Assembly (NCBI GenBank): GCA_033763555.1
Contig: JANRKK010000045.1
Location: forward strand, 1 to 64,000
Length of the DNA: 64,000 nucleotides
Reading direction: 5' to 3'
Source: JALYJG01 sp033763555
GTDB taxonomy: Bacteria; Pseudomonadota; Alphaproteobacteria; UBA9219
A program made the translations under genes and the position numbers. Every line of letters begins with the position of its first letter. Position 1 is the stretch's first letter. The notes beneath the pieces were generated by a model. That model saw only the letters and a program-made list of their open reading frames with translations. It searched no databases and was not told the DNA's origin. Shown piece after piece: positions 17,829 to 26,408 of the stretch.

Positions 17829-18908
17829 TTATGCCTGTTTGCGCGCCTGTCCGGTTAGATCCGAGCGATAGGCTGCAAAGGCAGTATCATCCTTGATCAG
17901 CCCCAGCCGCACAAGATCGCCGGAATTCCTGTACATAACGCTTTTTCCATAGAAGAACGACATGCGAGGGTCTGATTCCATGGCCTTAAGATAACGGGCA
18001 TATTCGCTTGCGCCATCAAAATGTTCACCGCGCTTGACCTCTCCCATAACCCGTTCGTGGAAATCTGAAAAAAACTTGAAATGCAGCAAGGCGCCTGTGA
18101 CCGAAGCCAGCTTGAGGGGCGAAACCATGTGGCTGTTGACCAATTGGAAACCGGGTTTCACCTGAAACAGGGGAACTTTGAAAAGAATGGGCGGCACCGA
18201 GCAATTGACCGACAGTTGAATGCCAAAACGGCTTAAAAGATCGCGCAGACGGCGTAAAATTTTGGTTTTGGCTACGGCCCACATCCCTGCCCTGTGATAC
18301 TCAGGATAAAAGCGCCGCAAACGCGGGCCGCCGACAGGCTCGATACGGGGAAACGGCTTTTTGGCAAAAGGCGCCTTCAGACGTGGCCGGAATTTATATT
18401 CCGTATCAAGATAAGGGCAAACTTCGAGGAAAGGCTGGCCTTGTTTATAGACCGCCTCGGCCACAGGCCCGCGATTATACATATCGATCATGGCCGTATA
18501 GAGCCCTTCTGCACCTGTACCTTCCAGATAGGTGCAGAACTCAGGCAGTAACACACTCTCACAGCCCGGATAGATCAGCATCTCATCGGCATCAAGGATA
18601 AGCCACCAGTGCGAGCCTTCGCCATATTGCTGCAAGATATGCTCATGCCAGAGAACGCCATATTTTGCAGTAGCGAATGATTCTGACGTGGAAAAGACAT
18701 GGCAGTCTTTCTGCTGCGCCAAAAATTCCAGGCTGCCATCTGTGGAACCATTATCGACCACAAAAAAACGGCTGATACCCAGCTTGCGGTAATAGCTCAG
18801 GAGCCAAGGCAGCCTCTGCGCCTCGTTGCGCGCGATGATAATAGCGCGGCATTCGGGCGTGCTGTTCTCGATAAGATGAGAGTCGAGGCGTTGCAGGGTA
18901 CTGGCCAT
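17829..18908 (-). CDS. Glycosyltransferase family 2-like protein
   Basis: A 359-residue putative glycosyltransferase. The N-terminal GT-A signature is AIIIARNEAQRLPWLLSYYR with FFVVDNGSTDGSLEFL. The metal-binding acidic motif is in WWLILDADEML (about residue 105). It resembles the 'glycosyl transferase family 2, type 4' group (GT92-like), with a long variable C-terminal half containing FRPRLKAPF. No membrane helix is apparent, so it is probably cytosolic or peripheral. It lies upstream of the WecG/TagA/CpsF gene and likely adds a sugar to the EPS unit. Confidence 0.88.
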   Translation of the reverse strand: MASTLQRLDSHLIENSTPECRAIIIARNEAQRLPWLLSYYRKLGISRFFVVDNGSTDGSLEFLAQQKDCHVFSTSESFATAKYGVLWHEHILQQYGEGSHWWLILDADEMLIYPGCESVLLPEFCTYLEGTGAEGLYTAMIDMYNRGPVAEAVYKQGQPFLEVCPYLDTEYKFRPRLKAPFAKKPFPRIEPVGGPRLRRFYPEYHRAGMWAVAKTKILRRLRDLLSRFGIQLSVNCSVPPILFKVPLFQVKPGFQLVNSHMVSPLKLASVTGALLHFKFFSDFHERVMGEVKRGEHFDGASEYARYLKAMESDPRMSFFYGKSVMYRNSGDLVRLGLIKDDTAFAAYRSDLTGQARKQA

Positions 18909-19046
18909 CAGTCTGTCGTGAGATTAAGGGTTATGCGCAGGCAATGATTAAAAAATCAGCCGCTGTAATATGGGCATTGTATATAGCATATAACGTTAAA
19001 CTTCAAGTTATTACAATAAGTTATTGAATTTTCTGTAACTATAGGT

Positions 19047-20162
19047 TTAGCGTTTTGCGAGCTTTCGCCCAAGGGCCATGGCGGGCATTTCGACAAAGCG
19101 GTTCATGAGGGCTGAAGCTGTCAGGGAAGCTGCCAGTACAACCAAAACGACTGCTCCATAGGGTAATATCCCCAGCAATTCACGGAACAAAAGAATGAGG
19201 ATGGGTAAGTGAAGCAGATAGAGACTGTAGGAGATATGCCCCAGCCAAACTAAAGCTTTAGCTTCCAAGAGTTTCCGAATTTGAGCAGCTTCAACGGCCA
19301 GTATTACTAGAACCACCGCGCCAACGCCGTACAGAACATCCGCATAATGCGAATGCGGAATGGGGAACATCAATAAAGGAATAAGCAGTAGCGCATAGCG
19401 CTTGGGTGCCGATAGCTTGCGCATATAGCCATGGATTTCTCTTGCGTGCTTGCTGATTAATATTCCGGCCATGAAAAACGGAATAAACCGTGCCGTAATA
19501 ACCCAGGTAATAAGAAAACTGTCAGTTCGGACAAGCCAATGATCCGTCTGTCCTGAAACCAGCAAAAGCCCTGTAGCGACAACGTATAAAATGATACCTG
19601 CAATAACAGCCTTTTTTGTGCTGCGGCATAGCAGCATGAGAAGTGGGAAAATAATCGAGATGCGCATTTCATAAACCAGCGACCACATCACGGTATTGAG
19701 GGACATGGTTTTTTCCGTTCCCACCATCAGAAGATGTCCCATGAAGGTAAGAAAATCGGGCGGCGCCGCAGGCCATATGCCTTGCAGCCATTGGCTTGTC
19801 CCCTCGCCTGTATGGCCAAACCCTATTTGATACAGCAAGGCCGCAAGGAAGATGGATACGAAGAAAGGTATGTAAATCCGGCAGATGCGTTTGATAAGAT
19901 AATGCGGATAATCCGGCTGTTTCCCGCGCAAAAACGGCAAGGCCAACACATAGCCGCTGAGAACAAAAAAGATAATCACCGAAGCGTGGCCGTTGATGAA
20001 AAGCCGCAAAGGCGTATAGCGTATCCAATTCAACTGCCAGCGCAGCTCTTCCGGCCAGGTTAGATAACAATGCGAAAAAACGACTACGAGCGCGGCAATA
20101 CCGCGCAAGGAATCCAGCGCTTCGATCCGCCCCGAGAAAGCGTTTTTGACGTCTTTATCCAT
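19047..20162 (-). CDS. Acyltransferase family 3 membrane protein (OafA-like)
   Basis: Integral-membrane O-acyltransferase (about 371 residues, about 10 helices) of the kind that acetylates polysaccharides. The signature LDSLRGIAALVVVFSH (histidine in the first helix) is followed by VIIFFVLSGYVLALPFL. The gene ends with several leucine-rich helices (LGHISYSLYLLHLPILILL). An upstream ATG at 20198 adds 12 residues, and neither start has a clear ribosome-binding site. Genes on this strand continue after a 138-bp A/T-rich gap. It likely decorates the EPS. Confidence 0.88.
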   Translation of the reverse strand: MDKDVKNAFSGRIEALDSLRGIAALVVVFSHCYLTWPEELRWQLNWIRYTPLRLFINGHASVIIFFVLSGYVLALPFLRGKQPDYPHYLIKRICRIYIPFFVSIFLAALLYQIGFGHTGEGTSQWLQGIWPAAPPDFLTFMGHLLMVGTEKTMSLNTVMWSLVYEMRISIIFPLLMLLCRSTKKAVIAGIILYVVATGLLLVSGQTDHWLVRTDSFLITWVITARFIPFFMAGILISKHAREIHGYMRKLSAPKRYALLLIPLLMFPIPHSHYADVLYGVGAVVLVILAVEAAQIRKLLEAKALVWLGHISYSLYLLHLPILILLFRELLGILPYGAVVLVVLAASLTASALMNRFVEMPAMALGRKLAKR

Positions 20163-20363
20163 GCGTGCTTTTAACCCATCGCCCAAAACCGGATGCATAC
20201 TAATGTATTGAAATGTAATAAGAAATTAATTTTTCTCTTTCCTGTGCAACCCCTTTTGCTATAGATTGCCGAGGAAATCAGCCATATCGCAGCGCAATAT
20301 TCCTGCCGAAATCGGCTCATACGAATTGATAATGAGATTTTTGTCAAAGGACACTCCGTAACT

Positions 20364-21395
20364 ATGAAGCGCGCTGTTGTTTTTCCGGGATTAGGTAGTC
20401 AAGCCATCGGTATGGGTGCGCAACTGGCGCAATCCTTTGCTGAAGCGCGTCTGGTGTTCGAGGAAGTGGATGAGGCTCTCGGCCAGAACTTGACAAGCCT
20501 GATGTTCACCGGACCGCAAAAGGAGCTCGATCTTCCCGAAAATGCTCAACCCGCGCTTGTTGCCGTAGGTGTTGCCGTCGCGCGTACCCTCGAAGGCCAA
20601 GGCGACATCGATCTGCCAGATATGGCCCATTACATCGCAGGCCACAGCCTTGGTGAATACACAGCGCTCTGCGCTGCCGGAAGCTACGCGTTGGGTGATA
20701 TGGTGCGCTTTTTAAAGCAGCATGGCCAGATCGTCCGTCAGGCATTCCCTGACCCTATCGGCGGTATGGCCGTTCTGAGTGGCGTGGATTGGGCGGTTGC
20801 ACAGAAAATCTGCGATGAAGCCGCGCAGGGAGAAGTCTGCTTTACCGCCAATGATAATGCTGCCGATCAGGTGGTGATCAGCGGCCATATTGGAGCCATC
20901 AACCGGGTGCTTGAAACTGCGCCTGCGTACGGATGCCGCCGTAGCATAAAACTCCCCGTTTATGCGCCTTACCACAGCCCGTTGGCTCAGCCGATACTCG
21001 ACATGACAGGTGGATTGCTCAAAGCCCTGCCCGTGAAAAAGCCGTCATTGCCATGGCTTGCCAATGGTATTGTTGAGACCGTTACCGATGCCGCTGGTAT
21101 TGCCGATCTGTTGAACCGTCAGGTAACCGGGCGTGTACGCTGGCGTGAATCCATGATCTATCTGAAAGACCGTGGTGTCGGTGAAATCGTCAATTGCGGC
21201 CCTGGAAAAGTTCTTGCTGGGCTCGCCAAGAAGACTCACGAGCAGGTCCGGACAATTTCGCTGAATACGCCTGAGGAAATCTATGGCTTCCTCGATAGTC
21301 TTGCTTCCGGAACAGATTCGTTGGCGGCCGAGTCTGCTCCCGCCGAAACGCTGGAACGCAAGCAAACCATCTATTCCAGCCAGGAAAACCTATAA
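20364..21395 (+). CDS. fabD: Malonyl-CoA:ACP transacylase (FabD-like)
   Basis: Transfers malonyl from CoA to acyl carrier protein. Signatures are VVFPGLGSQAIGMG at the N-terminus, AGHSLGEYTALCAAG with the nucleophile serine (about residue 94), the QVVISG-like DQVVISGH and a conserved histidine in YAPYHSPL. The length of 343 exceeds the usual ~310 because of a roughly 30-residue polar C-terminal tail. It is unusual for fabD not to be beside fabG or acpP; here it lies between two acyltransferase-3 genes in the EPS region. It may be the housekeeping enzyme or a dedicated copy. A possible -10 TATAGAT lies at 20260-20266. Confidence 0.92.
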   Translation: MKRAVVFPGLGSQAIGMGAQLAQSFAEARLVFEEVDEALGQNLTSLMFTGPQKELDLPENAQPALVAVGVAVARTLEGQGDIDLPDMAHYIAGHSLGEYTALCAAGSYALGDMVRFLKQHGQIVRQAFPDPIGGMAVLSGVDWAVAQKICDEAAQGEVCFTANDNAADQVVISGHIGAINRVLETAPAYGCRRSIKLPVYAPYHSPLAQPILDMTGGLLKALPVKKPSLPWLANGIVETVTDAAGIADLLNRQVTGRVRWRESMIYLKDRGVGEIVNCGPGKVLAGLAKKTHEQVRTISLNTPEEIYGFLDSLASGTDSLAAESAPAETLERKQTIYSSQENL

Positions 21396-21440
21396 TTAAC
21401 TAAATCCAGTGCATAACCGACGGACTGATTCTATCCGTCC

Positions 21441-22421
21441 GTGAGCAAGCCTATGGCCACTTCCAAAAAACGTGACATCGCACAGGATATCGCCAAGGCG
21501 ATCGGCATTCTCGCTGTGGTCTACGCCCATGTTCTGTGGGGCCTGGTCAGTTCCTCTATTTTTGCAGATGGCAATCCGTTGCATTTCATCGATATGGGAC
21601 TGCAAATCTACACGATGCCGCTTTTCTTCCTGCTGGCCGGGTATAACGCCCCATCCAGCCTCAAGCGTTCTACGCCTGCTGAATTTATCCGCAAACGCGC
21701 CAGTATGCTGATACCTGTTTATCTGATCTGGTCGGTGGTACAGGGCGGCATGAAATACGCGCTGAGCGGACAGGTGAATGATCCTGTAACGCTTCAGGAT
21801 CTTTTAGCTATTCCCTACAAACCCATTGGCCAGTTTTGGTTTCTCTATGCTCTCTTGATTTACCATATCGCTACGGCGTTGCTTTACCGTCGGCCATGGG
21901 TTCTTGCATCTCTTGCCATTGCAGCCTTTCTGGCCAATCCATGGCTGGAGGATTTCCCCCGGGATTATTGTTACAGCGGTATTTTTTATGTTCTCGGATT
22001 CCTTCTGGCAAACAAAGATCTTCCGTCCATCAAGGCAAAACACATCGCCCCTGCCCTTGGGGTTGCGGTTATTGTGTATGCCTGCGGATTGGCCATGAAT
22101 TGGAGTTATGGCCTGGACTCGCGCAATCTCTTGCTGTTGCCTGCAACATTATCCGGCATTGGGCTGGTTATGTTTTTATCTCAAAAATTGTCGGCATCGT
22201 CTGCAGGACCTGCTCTGGCCTATGTCGGCCGCGCATCACTCGCCATCTATGTGCTGCATGTCATTTGCTTTGCCGGATGGCGCGCTTTTATACTGAAGCT
22301 TGGTGTGACGGAGGCCTATGTGCATCTCGTAACAGGTACGCTGGTTGGCCTCGGCGTACCTCTACTACTTTATAGTGTTCTAGGGCGCTTTAAGCTTCGT
22401 CGTTACGCCTATCTTGGCTGA
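21441..22421 (+). CDS. Acyltransferase family 3 (AT3) membrane protein
   Basis: A 326-residue polytopic protein with about 10 helices. The AT3 signature is IAKAIGILAVVYAHVLWG (histidine in helix 1), then YTMPLFFLLAGY and a later histidine-containing helix LAIYVLHVICFAGW. It differs enough from the AT3 at 19-20 kb to be a distinct enzyme. The start is uncertain: GTG at 21441 or ATG at 21453. A hairpin (arms GACGGA 21419-21424 and TCCGTC 21434-21439) sits directly before the GTG and could mask initiation. It overlaps the convergent polymerase-like gene by 42 bp. Confidence 0.86.
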   Translation: MSKPMATSKKRDIAQDIAKAIGILAVVYAHVLWGLVSSSIFADGNPLHFIDMGLQIYTMPLFFLLAGYNAPSSLKRSTPAEFIRKRASMLIPVYLIWSVVQGGMKYALSGQVNDPVTLQDLLAIPYKPIGQFWFLYALLIYHIATALLYRRPWVLASLAIAAFLANPWLEDFPRDYCYSGIFYVLGFLLANKDLPSIKAKHIAPALGVAVIVYACGLAMNWSYGLDSRNLLLLPATLSGIGLVMFLSQKLSASSAGPALAYVGRASLAIYVLHVICFAGWRAFILKLGVTEAYVHLVTGTLVGLGVPLLLYSVLGRFKLRRYAYLG

Positions 22422-23930
22422 AGCCGGATCTTTCGGCATTTCAGCCTGCCAGTGCCGTGCGACCAATACACCGCTGAGCAGAAGCCACAACCCCCATCCA
22501 GCAGGTGACAGTGCTTCTTCCTGAAAAATGCCATTCACGAAAAGAATAGCCAGCGCCAGCGGAATAAGCGTGAGGCGCGGTTCGGAAACAAAATACAGGC
22601 TCGATTTCCACACGGCTTTCCAGAGATACCAGTAGAAAAAGAAAAGCACGATGGTACCGATACCCATTTGATAGAACGCCACGCCAAAAGCGCTTTCAAA
22701 TCCGAAGTTGGCGCCGAAATTCTGGAAGAATTGAAGGCCCGAGGTTGTTTCATTCAACCCCTTGCTGGACAGGGTACCACCGACGCCGATGCCGTGGCCT
22801 GCGGGATTCATCAGAAATCCTTTGATGCCGCCAAGGAAGCCCATAACGTGGAAATCCCGGGTCGACAGGCCGTAGGCTATCCCCACCACAGCATAACCGA
22901 TCATACAGGCCAGCAGTGCCGTCAAAACCCAGGCGCGATTGCGCGTCCGTATATAAAGCATGTAAAGCCCAAAACAGACGAGCAGCATAATAAGAGGGCC
23001 TTTGGCACCCACAAGAGTTGCAATGACGAAACAGAAGAAGGCCAGAAAATAAAAGCGGTATATGAAACAAACGATGCAACAAAAAACCAGATCATAGGCA
23101 TAGGAAATAGGATGAAAGATAGGGCCGTTCGGACGCAAAATACGGAAATCCAGTCCCATCATGCCTGATAGATTCAGATAATTTCCACTGCTGTGATTGA
23201 TGACGTCCATGACGTTATCAAACACTTCGGTTTCGGCGGAAGCCGTTGAGAATTTCAGGCGCATAAAATCGGCGGCATTAAAGAAGGAATACAAATCATA
23301 CGTCCAAAAAAACTCCACCAGCCCCCATGTCACAAGAATAAGGGCCAGAAGACGGATGATATTGATGACGTAACCAAGCCTCAGCCGGAAACCGAATGCC
23401 AAGCCGATTGCCAGCAGCAATCCGCCCGTAAGATAGACGCGCACATAGACAAGAACGCTTGACAGGTTTACCTGTAAAAGTCCCAAAACGGCATAAAATC
23501 CGACGACAACAAAGAAGAAAAACATCCAGCGCAGAAGCGGCAGATTTTCCTTTGGAAAGCGGCCGCGCAGTTTTAGCCAGACCGGAAAGCATATCAACGA
23601 TGTAAAGAAAATATTCAGAAAGCCTGTCCCCAGAAGCAGACGAAAATCGTCAAAATCTTGGATATTGGCGGCTGCTAAGGCAATAAAAGCATTCTGAAGA
23701 AAAAAACATCCCATAAGCAAGGCAAAAGAGACTTCGGCACTGAGCAGGACAGCCAGAAGTGTCATGGCAATCAGCCATATGAATCCAGGTGATCCGAATC
23801 CCGTTCCCAAAACGGCATGTACCCCAAGGATTAGCAAAGCCACGGTCATAGCCATGACGGCCTGAATCAGACTCTGCCGTTGGTCCATGGTGACGGCGTT
23901 AATTGTTTTGAATTGCGTGCGCAATGTCAT
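22380..23930 (-). CDS. Polytopic O-antigen polymerase/ligase-like membrane protein
   Basis: A 516-residue protein with about 12 hydrophobic helices and a large loop with GFLMNPAGHGIGVGGT followed by an aromatic/glycine-rich stretch. This layout fits O-antigen ligase or Wzy-type polymerases, although the Wzy_C motif is less clear than in the gene at 13.3 kb. It is the second such protein in the region, so one may polymerise and the other ligate. It overlaps the upstream GH5 gene by 4 bp and is the last gene of a UXS-GH5-polymerase operon. Confidence 0.78.
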   Translation of the reverse strand: MTLRTQFKTINAVTMDQRQSLIQAVMAMTVALLILGVHAVLGTGFGSPGFIWLIAMTLLAVLLSAEVSFALLMGCFFLQNAFIALAAANIQDFDDFRLLLGTGFLNIFFTSLICFPVWLKLRGRFPKENLPLLRWMFFFFVVVGFYAVLGLLQVNLSSVLVYVRVYLTGGLLLAIGLAFGFRLRLGYVINIIRLLALILVTWGLVEFFWTYDLYSFFNAADFMRLKFSTASAETEVFDNVMDVINHSSGNYLNLSGMMGLDFRILRPNGPIFHPISYAYDLVFCCIVCFIYRFYFLAFFCFVIATLVGAKGPLIMLLVCFGLYMLYIRTRNRAWVLTALLACMIGYAVVGIAYGLSTRDFHVMGFLGGIKGFLMNPAGHGIGVGGTLSSKGLNETTSGLQFFQNFGANFGFESAFGVAFYQMGIGTIVLFFFYWYLWKAVWKSSLYFVSEPRLTLIPLALAILFVNGIFQEEALSPAGWGLWLLLSGVLVARHWQAEMPKDPASAKIGVTTKLKAP

Positions 23931-25015
23931 GGTGAATCAGTATGCCCGAGGCCCAAAGCTTCTGCCATGGCTTTATCAGAATTTCCCCGTGGGTCAATCA
24001 AGCCGAAGCGGCCACGATATTCCCAAAGAGCCCAGGGAATGCCCGCTTTTTCAAGCGCCTCACGCACATCCCGCAACCAGTTATAACGGCTCTGATCATC
24101 AATGTGGGGGCGATAGACACCGAACTCGGTGCAAATGACCCGAACCTTTGAACGCCGCCGCCATTCCTCTACGCGGCCAATTATTTCTATAATTGTCGCC
24201 CGGTTCCAGCCGCGCATGACATATTCTTGAATCTTGGCATCATCCATATCGAAATCGAACTTTGTATCGACGGGATAGACAATGGGCGTACGGCTGCGCC
24301 ATTCCGGCAACCACTCAACGCCATGATGCGTTACAATCATGGGGTCATAAAAATGAAAATCATAAAGAAGATTTTTGTCCTTATAGGGTTTCATAAGAAT
24401 AAGTTCCCACCAGCCGCTATGCGGGCCTGTGGTCACGACAAAAGTATTCTTGGGAAAGTCTTTACGCAGATTGTTAACCAGCTGTTCCTGCATCTGCCAC
24501 CAGAGAAAACTTTCGACTGGTGGCTCGTTATACAAGCCCAGAAAAATCCGCTGGGACGGAAAATCCTTGATCACAGGTTGCAGGTTTTTCCATATTCCCT
24601 CGACTTGCGCCATGGTCTCGCGCGGCGTTTCCTTGAGCCTGCTTTCTCCAGCTAGGCCTGGATGCAAATCGATAATGACACTCAAACCTTGATTTAAAAG
24701 CTCGACAAGGTCACAGCGCAGCTCGGCAAGCCGATCTTTCTGCTCATCTTCATCACTTAAAGTGAGCCAAACAGGATGAAGCGGCAACCGGACATAATCG
24801 AACCCCTGCCCTCGCAATTTCGGTATATCTTCGCTCTTATAAGATGTGTCCCGGCGATCTTCCCACCAGCGCGATAAATTCACGCCGCGCTTGAGCGTAA
24901 CAGACCGTTCTCCACGAGGCGCTTTACTGGCATCGTAGATACATGTATCGGCTGCCATGGCCTTCGATAAAGGCAGGATGGCGAGCAAAAGAAAAAGTAG
25001 GAAAAGGCGGCGCAT
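23927..25015 (-). CDS. Secreted glycoside hydrolase family 5 (cellulase-like)
   Basis: A GH5 (beta/alpha)8-barrel hydrolase of about 362 residues. The signal peptide begins MRRLFLLFLLLAILPL and ends near AMA-ADT. The start at 25015 was chosen for that reason; the frame opens 54 bases earlier. The acid/base glutamate is in FLGLYNEPP (about residue 164) and the nucleophile in RVICTEFGVY (about residue 297). The family substrate block GVNLSRWW is near the mature N-terminus and FHFYDP lies between. It is co-transcribed with a UDP-glucuronate decarboxylase-type gene and a polymerase-like gene, so its likely job is editing EPS in the periplasm. Confidence 0.88.
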   Translation of the reverse strand: MRRLFLLFLLLAILPLSKAMAADTCIYDASKAPRGERSVTLKRGVNLSRWWEDRRDTSYKSEDIPKLRGQGFDYVRLPLHPVWLTLSDEDEQKDRLAELRCDLVELLNQGLSVIIDLHPGLAGESRLKETPRETMAQVEGIWKNLQPVIKDFPSQRIFLGLYNEPPVESFLWWQMQEQLVNNLRKDFPKNTFVVTTGPHSGWWELILMKPYKDKNLLYDFHFYDPMIVTHHGVEWLPEWRSRTPIVYPVDTKFDFDMDDAKIQEYVMRGWNRATIIEIIGRVEEWRRRSKVRVICTEFGVYRPHIDDQSRYNWLRDVREALEKAGIPWALWEYRGRFGLIDPRGNSDKAMAEALGLGHTDSP

Positions 25016-25065
25016 GCCATGCCACATACACCATAATCGACTTAAATTCACGGATGTTGGCGCGC

Positions 25066-26016
25066 TCACGCCGCCAACAGGTTTTTAAAATATTCAATCG
25101 TCGGCTTAAGGCCGTTCTCCAAAGCAATTTTCGGTTCCCATCCCAGGGCCTTCTTGGCCAGGGAGATATCGGGGCAGCGCTGGCGTGGGTCATCCTGCAT
25201 GCGCGGGTGATGGCTGATACTTGAGGAAGATTTGGTCATTTTCATAACCATCTCCGCCAGCTCTTTGATTGTAAATTCGCCCGGATTGCCAAGATTGACG
25301 GGGCCCGTGAAATCATCCGGCGACGCCATGAGTTTTATCAGGCCATCCACCAGATCATCAACATAGCAGAAAGATCGCGTCTGGTTGCCGTCGCCATGAA
25401 GGGTCAGTGATTTGCCTTCCAGCGCCTGCACGATAAAGCTCGACACAACGCGCCCATCATTCGGGTGCGTGCGCGGGCCATAGGTATTGAAAATACGAGC
25501 AACTTTAATGTTCAGGCCGTGCTGGCGGCGGTAATCAAAGAACAAAGTTTCTGCGCAGCGCTTGCCCTCATCGTAACAGGCCCGCGGTCCGATCGGGTTG
25601 ACATTGCCCCAGTAATCTTCTGTTTGCGGGTGCACCGCAGGATCACCGTAAACTTCGCTGGTCGAAGATAAAAGAATTTTCGCTTTCCGGCGCTTGGCCA
25701 AACCGAGCATATTGATGGAACCCACGACGCTGGTCTTGGTCGTTTGCACCGGGTCAAACTGGTAATGAATAGGCGAAGCCGGACAAGCGAGATGGTAAAT
25801 TTCATCCACCTCCACATAGAGCGGGAAACACACATCATGTCGCATGACTTCAAAATGCGGATTACCAAGCATCGAGGCGATATTTTCGCGCGTGCCCGTA
25901 TAGAAATTATCGACGCAGATAACAGCGCATTTCTCGCGCAGCAGCCTTTCACATAAGTGCGAGCCGACAAAGCCAGCGCCGCCAGTGACCAGAACTCGTT
26001 TATAGGCTCGTTGCAT
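25066..26016 (-). CDS. UDP-glucuronate decarboxylase (UDP-xylose synthase) family SDR
   Basis: NAD-dependent extended short-chain dehydrogenase of 316 residues. It has the Rossmann motif VTGGAGFVGSHL, the UXS-specific DNFYTGTRENI, HLACPASPIHYQ and the catalytic pair in RACYDEGKR (YxxxK). This combination is typical of UDP-xylose synthase, which decarboxylates UDP-glucuronate to supply xylose; a related UDP-sugar 4-epimerase is the alternative. It is the first gene of the operon with GH5 and the polymerase-like protein (4-bp overlap) and starts 45 bp after the tRNA-fMet gene. Confidence 0.92.
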   Translation of the reverse strand: MQRAYKRVLVTGGAGFVGSHLCERLLREKCAVICVDNFYTGTRENIASMLGNPHFEVMRHDVCFPLYVEVDEIYHLACPASPIHYQFDPVQTTKTSVVGSINMLGLAKRRKAKILLSSTSEVYGDPAVHPQTEDYWGNVNPIGPRACYDEGKRCAETLFFDYRRQHGLNIKVARIFNTYGPRTHPNDGRVVSSFIVQALEGKSLTLHGDGNQTRSFCYVDDLVDGLIKLMASPDDFTGPVNLGNPGEFTIKELAEMVMKMTKSSSSISHHPRMQDDPRQRCPDISLAKKALGWEPKIALENGLKPTIEYFKNLLAA

Positions 26017-26060
26017 GGGAGGAATTTTCAGGAAAGATTGATGACTTAAGGAAGGTTGTT

Positions 26061-26137
<77 letters not shown>

Positions 26138-26229
26138 TCACCATACGAAAAATCAAAAAACCACTGAAAAGAGGCGTGTTTGTGGCTCTTTCACAGCCGC
26201 TTGTCAAATAGTCTAGCAACTATGGGTTT

Positions 26230-26353
26230 GAAAGGCAAAAAATAGCGCTGCCGAAAAGGCCCGTCACACAGCCGAATCTGTCAGAAATGGGTTGCCTTTC
26301 CTTCACGCCCCGTGGCAAGAAGCCCAAGTTCAGCCCCGCGACGGGGCTTTTTT
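26230..26353 (+). ncRNA. Candidate structured leader RNA / riboswitch-like element upstream of the NRAMP-type gene
   Basis: P1-like arms GAAAGGCAA (26230-26238) and TTGCCTTTC (26292-26300) enclose a possible three-way junction with hairpins GCC-GAAAA-GGC (26250-26260) and ACAG-CCGAAT-CTGT (26268-26281). The TTGCC of the 3' arm (26292-26296) can instead pair with GGCAA at 26314-26318. A strong terminator (26332-26353) follows, 55 bp before the transporter ATG. No forward gene lies upstream that this terminator could end. This is the layout of a transcription-attenuating leader. I do not recognise a known class (no M-box, yybP-ykoY or NiCo consensus seen). The structure was drawn by eye. Confidence 0.5.
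26332..26353 (+). terminator. Intrinsic terminator in the leader of the NRAMP-type gene
   Basis: Stem AGCCCCG (26332-26338) / CGGGGCT (26342-26348) with a 3-base loop and a run of six T ending at 26353. No forward-strand gene precedes it. Confidence 0.8.
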
Positions 26354-26408
26354 GCAATCTCACAGGCGCCATGTCTGACGGCATAAAACGAAGAAAGATG
26401 GCTGATAT

